Shown here one piece after another: positions 25,689 to 33,015 of a stretch of DNA of 33,015 nucleotides. Position numbers and translations under genes: made by a program. The notes below the pieces were generated by a model. It searched no databases and was not told the DNA's origin. It worked only from the letters and a program-made list of their open reading frames with translations. The first letter of the stretch is position 1. Each line of letters opens with the position of its first letter. Source of the stretch: a bacterium (GTDB lineage: Bacteria; Planctomycetota; UBA8108; UBA1146); contig JAPOLY010000032.1 of NCBI GenBank assembly GCA_029976805.1, positions 1 to 33,015 on the forward strand, given 5' to 3'.

Positions 25689-28600
25689 ATGAAGACGTCT
25701 CCCCTCGCCTTCCTGGTGTTTGTGATTCACCTTGTTGCGGTCACCACTTTTGTGGGTGCCCAGTGCGACCCTGTTGTCGACTGCAACGGGAATGGAGTCT
25801 TGGACAGTTGCGATATCGCTGATCACAACAGCGACGATTGCGACGGTGATGGCATTCCTGATGAGTGCCAGATCAGCTCTGACCCGAGCCTGGACTGTAA
25901 CCAGGATCTGATCCTCGATGCCTGCGAGAGCAGCCTCGAGCAGATTCTGAATGGTTCCGGATCGGATTATGGCAAGGGCCTGGACATGACGTCCAACTGG
26001 CTCGCCATTGGAGCACCGGATCATTCGACCGGAGGTAACTCCGTCGGCGCTGTCCATCTATACCGCAATATCGGTAGTAGCTGGGTTTCTGCAGGAATGC
26101 TGCAGGCTCCCTCTCTTTCTTCTGGAGCAGAGTTCGGCTACAGCGTTGCGATCACTGATGACCTTCTCGTGGTCGGAGCGCCGGGGACCGACAGTAACGG
26201 CAACTCCGACGAGGGTGCCGCCTACATCTACCGCAGAAGTGGCCTGAACTGGATTCTTGAACAGGTTCTTGAGCCTGCAGGAAGCAACAGTGACGCCGAG
26301 TTTGGTATCTCCGTTGATGTCGACGGCGAGCGTGTGGCTGTGGGTGCATGGTACGCATTGACCACCAGTGATTCCGGCAGTGTCTACCTCTACAGCAATG
26401 ACGGAAACGGTTGGAACCTCGACCAGTTGATCGAATCCCCCGATTCCAGCGGAGACAAGCACTTCGGATCCTCCATTGAGCTTTCTGGCGATTTTGTTGC
26501 CGTTTCCGATCCGCGTGCGGATGCCGGGCCGGTGGATGACGCCGGTGCTGTCTACATCTACAGAGCATTTAATGCGAGCCTCTGGGCGTTTTCACAGAAG
26601 ATCACCTCTTCTTCGCCTGTCGACGGCGGCAAGTTTGGTTACTCCATCGATTTGCAGGATGGCCAGCTTTTTGTGGGTGCTCCCAACAGTGGATCTGATG
26701 CCCGGGGAGAGGCGCATCTGTTCACTCTTGGCGGCAGCATCTTCAGTTTCGAGATTGCTTTCACCGGTCTTTCCTCCAACTCAAACCTTGGACAGGACGT
26801 GGCAGTTGCCGATGGTGGCCTTGCTGCTGGTGCCTGGAAAGCCAATGGAAATCTGGGACAAGTCCTCGTTTTCCAGAAAGACGCCAACGGAACTTACCAG
26901 TTTGAGTCTTTTGTTCCCCAGGGAGCACTGAGCGGAGACCGCTTTGGTGAGAGTGTTGCCGCGGGTGGACGTTGGGTTGCCGGAGCCAGTTTGGTCGATT
27001 CCTACGTGGCTCTCGATCGACTGATCGATCTGCCCGATTGTGATGAAAATGGTGTCGATGATCCCTGTGACATTTTCCTCGGGAATTCCCAGGACTGTAA
27101 TCAGGACGGTAAACCTGACTCCTGCCAGATTGCAGATGGAGAAGTCTCCGATTGCAACCTGGACGGGATTCCGGATTCCTGCCAGTTGGAGGACGGTTCT
27201 GAGCCGGACTGCAACCTCAACGGTGTGATCGACTCCTGCGACATCGATTTTGGAACCTCTGACGACTGTAATAACAACCAGATTCCCGACGATTGTGAAT
27301 CTGACTGTAACCAGAACGACATTGAAGACAGTTGTGAAATCGCAGCAGGAACCGCTGCGGACTGCAACTCCAATGGACTTCTCGACGAGTGTGATTTGAC
27401 TGCAGGGACCGATACGGACTGCAACAACAACTCGATTCTCGACGGTTGCGAAATTGCCGACGGTAATGCCACGGACTGTGATGAAAACGGGATTCTGGAC
27501 GTTTGCGATATCCTGTTTGACTTCAACAACGACTGTAACTCCAACCAGATCCTCGACTCCTGCGAGATCGCCAACGGCACGGCCTTTGACTGTAATAACA
27601 ACAGTAAGCCGGATATCTGCGACGTTGCTTTCGGTATTTCACCGGATTGTGACAATGACCTGATTCCCGACGAGTGCGAGTTGCAGGATGGCAGCGAGCC
27701 GGACTGTAACGGCAACAACATCCCCGATTCCTGCGATATTCTTGCGGGAATCGAGCAGGACTGTGAAGGAAACGGCATTCCGGACACCTGTGACGTTGCC
27801 AATGGTGCTCTGGACTGTAATGAAAACAATGTCCCCGACGTTTGCGAAGTGGATGTTGATACCCAGTTGCCGACCTTCGACGGCCTGAGTGGTGACCTTA
27901 CCATCAGTGCTCTCGAGGGAAGTTGCGAAGCACCGGCAACCTGGTCTGAGCCGACCGTCACGGATGATTGTGGCGTCGATTCCGTCGTCAGCAGCCACAC
28001 CGCCGGAGATTCCTTCCCGGTGGGTGACACCCTGGTGACCTACACAGCCACCGATGTGAGCGGCAATGTGAATACGGCTTCCTTCACGGTGACGATCACC
28101 GATGATCAGGTACCTTCCATTGCCAACGGCCCCACGGACATCTCTGTCTCCAACGATGCCGGCACTTGCCAGGCTGTGGTGAGCTGGGATGAGCCGAGTG
28201 CCGCAGACAACTGTGGAATCGCTGATCTTTCCAGCAACCATTCCGCCACCGATTCTTTCCCGGTGGGAACGACCACGGTGACTTACACCGCAACCGATGT
28301 GAATGGCAATCAGACAACCCATTCCTTCAACGTCACTGTTTCTGATGACGATCTTCCGGCGATCCACGGACTGCCCGGACCCGTCTTCGTGAACAGCAAT
28401 CCCGGGTTCTGTACCGCAGCAGTCAGCTGGCCGGCACCGACCTTCTCTGACAACTGTGACGATGTCACCGTCGAGGTGAATTACCAGTCAGGTTCCGCAT
28501 TCACGGTGGGTGTCACCCTGGTGACCTACACCGTCACCGACGCGGCCGGAAACATTGCGGAGGCCTCCTTCGAGTTGACCGTTCTGGATAACGAACTGCC

Positions 28601-31600
28601 GACGATCACCAATGTTCCGGCAGACGTGGTCCTCAACAATGATGAGGATCTCTGTGGTGCTGCCTACGTCTGGGAAGAGCCTGCTCTTTCCGATAACTGT
28701 GGTGCACCGGCGCTGACCTCCAGCCTCCAGTCGGGACACGTCTTCCCCGTTGGAACGACCTTCGTCAACCTGACCGTGGATGACGGAAACTCCAATCTCG
28801 TGGAGACCGGATTCACCGTCACCGTCGTCGACAACACCTCGCCTCTGATTTCCAGAATGCCCACCGATATCGTCATCGACGCTGATCAGGGTGGCTGTGA
28901 CACTCTCGTCGAGTGGGAAGAGCCAGAGGCTGCTGACAACTGCGGAGTTTCCACTCTCGTCGCTAACAATGTCCCGGGAATATACGCCGTCGGAACCACG
29001 GAAGTGGTCTACACGGCTCAGGATATTCACGGCAACATCACCCTTGAGTCCTTCACTGTGACCGTGGTCGACAATCAGTCTCCGGAGCTTTCCGGTCTGC
29101 CCGTTGATCTTTCCACTGATAACCTGTTGGGTCTTTGTGGCGCCAACCTTGCCTGGCCTGAGCCGAGTGCCGCAGACAACTGTGGTGTGGAAAGCATCGA
29201 ATCCACCCATTCCCCGGGTGACGAGTTCCCTGTGGGAACCACGACCGTCATTTACACGGTGACCGATATCAACGGTAACGTAACCAATGAGTCGTTCCAG
29301 GTGACCATTCACGATGTGGATGCCCCGGAGATCGACAACATGCCGGCCGACATCACCACAACCAATGACGCAGGTGACTGTGGCGCACTGGTCAGCTGGA
29401 CTGAGCCGGTGGCATGGGACAACTGCGAAGTGATCGAGCTCGTCTCGAGCCATGAGAATGGTGGATTCTTCCCGGTGGGCACCACTGAGGTGACCTACAC
29501 CGCAAAAGATGACTCCGATCTGGAGTACAGCGAGTCCTTCCTGATCACCGTTTCCGACGACGAAGCTCCGATTCTGATCGGACTGGCCGAGCAAGTGACC
29601 TACAGCAATGTTGAGGGTCTTTGCAGTGGTTTGGCCACCTGGGATCTTCCCAGTGCCAGTGACAACTGTGAAGTCAGTGAGATCACTTCAACCCACGAGC
29701 CGGGTTGGTCCTTCAATGTTGGAAGTACCCTGGTGACCTACACCGTGACCGATATCCACGGCAACTCTTCCCAGGAAGTACTGATCGTGGTCATCGAAGA
29801 CACCGAAGCACCGACCTTCCTCAGTGTTCCGGATGACATTCAGGCCACCACTGAGCCTGGCATCTGCACGACGATCGTCAACTGGGATATCCCGGTTGTT
29901 GACGACAACTGTGAGATCTTCAGCCTTTCGACCAGCAACCTTCGAGGAACCGAGTTCGGTGTCGGTGTGACCACCGTCACCTACACGGCCACCGACATTC
30001 ACGGAAACTCCACCGATCACAGCTTCGTGATTACCGTTTCCGACGACGAAATGCCGGTGATCGATCCTGTTCCGGAGATTGTCGAGGTCAACACTGATCC
30101 TGGGCAGTGCAACGCCATCGTTCACTGGGAAGATGCGTTCGCCACCGACAACTGTGGAATCCTCAGCTACGAGGCCAGCCACGAGTCCGGCGACCTCTTC
30201 GATCTGGGAACGACGACCGTGACCCTGACCACCATGGACATCCACTTCAACGTCACCACTGAGACCTTCGACGTAGTTGTGACCGATGCCGAGGCGGCCG
30301 AGTTCACTTCCTTCCCCGAAGACATTCAGCTGATCGCCGAGCCGGGACTGTGCTCTGCCATGGCCGATTGGGATGCTGCCACTGCTTCCGACAACTGTGG
30401 TGTGGCGAGCATCGTCTCTGATCGTCAGCCCGGAGAACACTTCGATGTGGGTACCACTGAAGTGACCTTCACCCTGACCGACGTCAACGGCAACGTGACC
30501 GAGGATTCGATTCTGATCACCGTGGAAGACCTCGAGCTTCCTGTGATCACCAATCTTCCTGATCGCATCACCGTGGGAACCGAGCCTGGAATCTGTCTTG
30601 GAACTACTTCCTGGACGACTCCGGATGTCTCTGACAACTGTGCTGTCGATACCCTCGTTGCCAGTGTGGAGAGCGGAACGATGTTGCCGATCGGTGAAAC
30701 CGCGGTGACCTACACCGTGACCGATATCCACGGAAACTCCAGCAGTCAGAGCTTCATCGTGACTGTTCAAGACCAGGAGCTTCCGCAGATCATCAACATT
30801 CCTGCCGACATTACCCAGACGAACGATACCGGTGCCTGCGGTGCGGTCATCATGTGGGATGCTGCTGACGCCCTCGACAACTGTGAGGTTGCCGACCTTC
30901 AGAGCAGCCACAACAGCGGAGATTTCTTCCCCGTTGGAACCACGACGGTGACTCTGACAGCGACCGATACCACCGGAAACAGCCATTCTGAGACCTTCGA
31001 GGTCACCGTCACCGACGATGAGAATCCGATTCTCTCCGGTGTTTCCGGCGACCTTGTCAGCGACAGCGACGCCGGTGAGTGTGGAGCGATCGTGTCCTGG
31101 ACCGATCCGACTGCCACCGACAACTGCGGTGATCTGACCCTGACCTCCAACCACAACCCGGGAGATTTCTTCCCGGTGGGTACTACAGTCGTGACCTACG
31201 TGGCAGTGGACCAGTACGGCAACGCTACGACCGAGCATTACTCGGTGACAGTGAACGACGTCGAGGACCCGCAGATCAGCGGCATGCCTGCGGATATCCA
31301 GCAGAACACCGATCCGGGTATTTGCGGAGCTGTGGTTGAGTGGACTCTTCCGCAGTCCTCCGACAACTGTGACGTGCTTTCCCTGACTTCGGATTACCAG
31401 TCCGGTGAGACCTTCCCTGAGGGAACCACTACGGTGACCTACACAGTGGAGGATATCCACGGCAACAGCAGCAATGCCAGTTTCCAGATCACCATCAGCG
31501 ATGCCGAGGCTCCGGAGTTCACCTCCGTGCCCGCACCGATCTCCGTCAACAATGACCTTGGAGATTGTGGAGCGATCGTCGAGTGGAGTGCACCGCAGGC

Positions 31601-33015
31601 ACAGGACAACTGTGACGTTGCGGGAATCACCCTGAGCCACCAGTCCGGAGATCAGTTCCCGGTCGGTGAAACGACGGTGAGCCTGACCGTGACCGATATT
31701 CACGGCAACAGCACTGACGACAGCTTTACTGTGACCGTCACCGACAACGAGAGCCCCGTGATCACCGACATTCCGGACAGCATCACCCTGACCAATGATC
31801 CGGGTGAGTGCGGTGCGGTGGTGACTTGGGCCGAGCCGAATGCTGCTGACAACTGTGAGGTCAGTACCTTCGAGCCGAGCCTGCCCAGTGGCAGCTTCTT
31901 CGAAGTCGGTGTGAATGTGGTGACCTACACGGCCATCGACATTTACGGCAACTTCAGCACCGAGAAGTTCTTTGTGACCGTGACTGACAACGAGAACCCT
32001 GCGTTCGAGAACATGTCAGCCGATATCACCCTGAACTCCGAGCCGGGGCTTTGCTCCGCAGTCGTCACCTGGGTGGATCCCCAGCCTGTCGACAACTGCG
32101 AAATCCTCGACAGCTCCTCTTCGCACCTTCCGGGAGACACTTTCCTGGTCGGCACGACCGAGGTCAGCTACTCGACTACCGATATCCACGGCAACTCCTT
32201 CAACACCAGCTTCAATGTGACGGTGCTGGACGAAGAAGCCCCAATGATCATGGACATGCCTGCCAGCCGTCAGCTGCAGACTGATCCGGGTCAGTGCGGT
32301 GCTGTGGCTCTGTGGACCGAGCCCTCCTCGACCGACAACTGCCAGGTGGACACTTTCGTCTCCAGTCACAACTCCGGAGATTTCTTCCCGGTGGGTGACA
32401 CGACGGTGACCTACACTTCCACCGACATTCACGGCAACCAGTCGAGCGAGACTTTTGTGATCACCGTCGACGACAACGAGAACCCGCAGATCAGTGGTCT
32501 TTCCCTCGATCTGACCCTCAACAACGACGCCGGTGAGTGCGCAGCTGTGGCTACATGGACTGATCCTTCTGCCTCAGACAACTGTGACATCCAATCCTTC
32601 ACCAGTTCCCACGCCAGCGGTGACTCGTTCCCCGTGGGATCCACGACCGTTTCCTACACGGCTCTGGATATCCATGGCAACGAAACCACCGAGTCCTTCA
32701 GCGTGACGGTCCTCGACACCGAGAACCCGGTGATTCTGGGACTCAGCGGTGATCTGGCCTCGACCAATGACCCTGGTGCCTGTGGTGCCCTGATCACCTG
32801 GACGGAGCCGACTGCCGAGGACAACTGTTCCATCCAGTCCTTGACCAGTACCCACAGCAGTGGCGACTTCTTCGAGGTCGGAACCACGACGGTGACCTAC
32901 ACCGCTCTGGATATCCACGGCAATGAGTTGAGTGGCTCCTTCAACGTCACCATCAGTGACGATGAGAACCCGGAGATCCTTGGCCTCAGTGGCGACATTG
33001 CTTCAACCAATGACG
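25689..33015 (+). CDS. Giant composite secreted protein: DCN repeats, FG-GAP propeller, HYR array (3' end outside window)
   Basis: I translated this frame codon by codon from ATG 25689 (GGAGG just upstream) to the right edge and found no stop, so at least 2,442 residues are encoded. Residues 1-24 are a signal peptide (cleavage likely after VGA). Residues ~26-82 hold three calcium-loop-like repeats of the form DCNxNxxxDxCxI. Residues ~88-445 form seven FG-GAP-type blades (FGYSVAITDDLLVVGAPG and similar), an integrin-alpha-like propeller. Residues ~450-717 are fifteen more DCN repeats of about 19 residues. From ~residue 722 come 21 complete HYR repeats plus the start of another. FG-GAP and HYR modules are known in adhesion and calcium-binding extracellular proteins; the molecular partner is unknown. 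The layout fits a long, calcium-stiffened surface or matrix fibre (inference). A dockerin-like or other anchoring end may lie beyond the window. Confidence 0.9.
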   Translation, partial: MKTSPLAFLVFVIHLVAVTTFVGAQCDPVVDCNGNGVLDSCDIADHNSDDCDGDGIPDECQISSDPSLDCNQDLILDACESSLEQILNGSGSDYGKGLDMTSNWLAIGAPDHSTGGNSVGAVHLYRNIGSSWVSAGMLQAPSLSSGAEFGYSVAITDDLLVVGAPGTDSNGNSDEGAAYIYRRSGLNWILEQVLEPAGSNSDAEFGISVDVDGERVAVGAWYALTTSDSGSVYLYSNDGNGWNLDQLIESPDSSGDKHFGSSIELSGDFVAVSDPRADAGPVDDAGAVYIYRAFNASLWAFSQKITSSSPVDGGKFGYSIDLQDGQLFVGAPNSGSDARGEAHLFTLGGSIFSFEIAFTGLSSNSNLGQDVAVADGGLAAGAWKANGNLGQVLVFQKDANGTYQFESFVPQGALSGDRFGESVAAGGRWVAGASLVDSYVALDRLIDLPDCDENGVDDPCDIFLGNSQDCNQDGKPDSCQIADGEVSDCNLDGIPDSCQLEDGSEPDCNLNGVIDSCDIDFGTSDDCNNNQIPDDCESDCNQNDIEDSCEIAAGTAADCNSNGLLDECDLTAGTDTDCNNNSILDGCEIADGNATDCDENGILDVCDILFDFNNDCNSNQILDSCEIANGTAFDCNNNSKPDICDVAFGISPDCDNDLIPDECELQDGSEPDCNGNNIPDSCDILAGIEQDCEGNGIPDTCDVANGALDCNENNVPDVCEVDVDTQLPTFDGLSGDLTISALEGSCEAPATWSEPTVTDDCGVDSVVSSHTAGDSFPVGDTLVTYTATDVSGNVNTASFTVTITDDQVPSIANGPTDISVSNDAGTCQAVVSWDEPSAADNCGIADLSSNHSATDSFPVGTTTVTYTATDVNGNQTTHSFNVTVSDDDLPAIHGLPGPVFVNSNPGFCTAAVSWPAPTFSDNCDDVTVEVNYQSGSAFTVGVTLVTYTVTDAAGNIAEASFELTVLDNELPTITNVPADVVLNNDEDLCGAAYVWEEPALSDNCGAPALTSSLQSGHVFPVGTTFVNLTVDDGNSNLVETGFTVTVVDNTSPLISRMPTDIVIDADQGGCDTLVEWEEPEAADNCGVSTLVANNVPGIYAVGTTEVVYTAQDIHGNITLESFTVTVVDNQSPELSGLPVDLSTDNLLGLCGANLAWPEPSAADNCGVESIESTHSPGDEFPVGTTTVIYTVTDINGNVTNESFQVTIHDVDAPEIDNMPADITTTNDAGDCGALVSWTEPVAWDNCEVIELVSSHENGGFFPVGTTEVTYTAKDDSDLEYSESFLITVSDDEAPILIGLAEQVTYSNVEGLCSGLATWDLPSASDNCEVSEITSTHEPGWSFNVGSTLVTYTVTDIHGNSSQEVLIVVIEDTEAPTFLSVPDDIQATTEPGICTTIVNWDIPVVDDNCEIFSLSTSNLRGTEFGVGVTTVTYTATDIHGNSTDHSFVITVSDDEMPVIDPVPEIVEVNTDPGQCNAIVHWEDAFATDNCGILSYEASHESGDLFDLGTTTVTLTTMDIHFNVTTETFDVVVTDAEAAEFTSFPEDIQLIAEPGLCSAMADWDAATASDNCGVASIVSDRQPGEHFDVGTTEVTFTLTDVNGNVTEDSILITVEDLELPVITNLPDRITVGTEPGICLGTTSWTTPDVSDNCAVDTLVASVESGTMLPIGETAVTYTVTDIHGNSSSQSFIVTVQDQELPQIINIPADITQTNDTGACGAVIMWDAADALDNCEVADLQSSHNSGDFFPVGTTTVTLTATDTTGNSHSETFEVTVTDDENPILSGVSGDLVSDSDAGECGAIVSWTDPTATDNCGDLTLTSNHNPGDFFPVGTTVVTYVAVDQYGNATTEHYSVTVNDVEDPQISGMPADIQQNTDPGICGAVVEWTLPQSSDNCDVLSLTSDYQSGETFPEGTTTVTYTVEDIHGNSSNASFQITISDAEAPEFTSVPAPISVNNDLGDCGAIVEWSAPQAQDNCDVAGITLSHQSGDQFPVGETTVSLTVTDIHGNSTDDSFTVTVTDNESPVITDIPDSITLTNDPGECGAVVTWAEPNAADNCEVSTFEPSLPSGSFFEVGVNVVTYTAIDIYGNFSTEKFFVTVTDNENPAFENMSADITLNSEPGLCSAVVTWVDPQPVDNCEILDSSSSHLPGDTFLVGTTEVSYSTTDIHGNSFNTSFNVTVLDEEAPMIMDMPASRQLQTDPGQCGAVALWTEPSSTDNCQVDTFVSSHNSGDFFPVGDTTVTYTSTDIHGNQSSETFVITVDDNENPQISGLSLDLTLNNDAGECAAVATWTDPSASDNCDIQSFTSSHASGDSFPVGSTTVSYTALDIHGNETTESFSVTVLDTENPVILGLSGDLASTNDPGACGALITWTEPTAEDNCSIQSLTSTHSSGDFFEVGTTTVTYTALDIHGNELSGSFNVTISDDENPEILGLSGDIASTND
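27036..27846 (+). repeat. Fifteen tandem DCNxNxIPDxCxI repeats (TSP3-like)
   Basis: Units of about 19 residues follow D-C-N-x-N-x-I-x-D-x-C-D/E-I-x-x-G-x-x-x. Each has two cysteines and several acidic/asparagine positions suited to calcium binding, as in thrombospondin type 3-like repeats. One unit (fifth) is shortened to 13 residues. Three related units occur near the N-terminus of the same protein (25784-25937). The array links the propeller to the HYR stalk. Confidence 0.85.
27850..33015 (+). repeat. Tandem HYR-domain coding array 2 (21 complete repeats, continues past the edge)
   Basis: Repeats of about 79-81 codons, each with two cysteines (GxC and DNC), FFPVGTTTVTYTATD-like strands and a closing VTVxDxExP. 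Compared with array 1 the repeats are more alike: the turn DIHGN is present in ten of the 21 repeats, with near matches IHFN and IYGN, and DNC is nearly constant. This suggests more recent duplication or homogenisation. Confidence 0.85.

Noticed and set aside
29688..31703. A 671-codon open frame on the minus strand
   Set aside because: It lies antisense to the HYR array of the giant protein. The periodic repeats and biased codons keep the opposite strand free of stops; the translation shows only a mirror of the repeat and no independent features.
27850..33015. Repeat periodicity suggestive of CRISPR or satellite DNA
   Set aside because: The roughly 240-base period is in frame, encodes HYR domains and has no conserved short repeat with unique spacers.

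Overview
The window looks like chromosomal DNA from a Planctomycetota-type (PVC-group) bacterium, probably marine. This is inferred from gene content only. The pointers are a PVC-type heme-binding (CxxCH) dehydrogenase-like protein, several large secreted proteins built from HYR, FG-GAP and DCNxNxIPD-type repeats, and dockerin-like C-termini with the tail style common in that phylum. No rRNA, tRNA, insertion sequence, integrase, CRISPR array or phage gene was seen.

Layout. (1) Positions 1-4781 hold the 3' part of a giant HYR-repeat exoprotein with a dockerin-like C-terminus, closed by a strong hairpin terminator. (2) 4906-8304 encodes the PVC-type cytochrome-like protein. (3) 8305-8933 is a long non-coding leader with repeats and possible RNA structure, ahead of a secreted cohesin-like/dockerin-like protein (8934-10181) that ends in a bidirectional terminator. 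(4) hemL lies on the minus strand (10271-11587), divergent from a gamma-glutamyltransferase that overlaps a sialidase-like beta-propeller gene, followed by a Tat-exported MsrP-type molybdoenzyme. (5) A minus-strand Cof-type HAD phosphatase and a small hypothetical ORF follow. (6) From 17340 to 25192 runs a plus-strand block: pckA, a HemX/CcsA-like membrane protein, hemA, hemC, hemD, hemE and a HemY-type protoporphyrinogen oxidase. Every junction from hemX onward is a start/stop overlap, so these genes are probably translationally coupled. (7) After a 496-base intergenic region, a second giant exoprotein starts at 25689 and runs off the right edge still open (more than 2,440 codons). Its layout is signal peptide, three DCN repeats, a seven-bladed FG-GAP propeller, fifteen more DCN repeats, then at least 21 HYR repeats.

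How the genes fit together. The heme genes form the C5 tetrapyrrole route: HemA and HemL make 5-aminolevulinate, HemC/HemD/HemE carry it to coproporphyrinogen, and HemY performs a later FAD-dependent oxidation. HemB, the coproporphyrinogen step and ferrochelatase are not in this window. The HemX/CcsA-like protein and the nearby CxxCH protein tie the locus to cytochrome production. The secreted proteins (HYR, cohesin-like, propeller) look like cell-surface or extracellular-matrix components. The most unusual material is the composite giant protein at the right, the structured leader at 8305-8933, and a tail shared by the two dockerin-like proteins.
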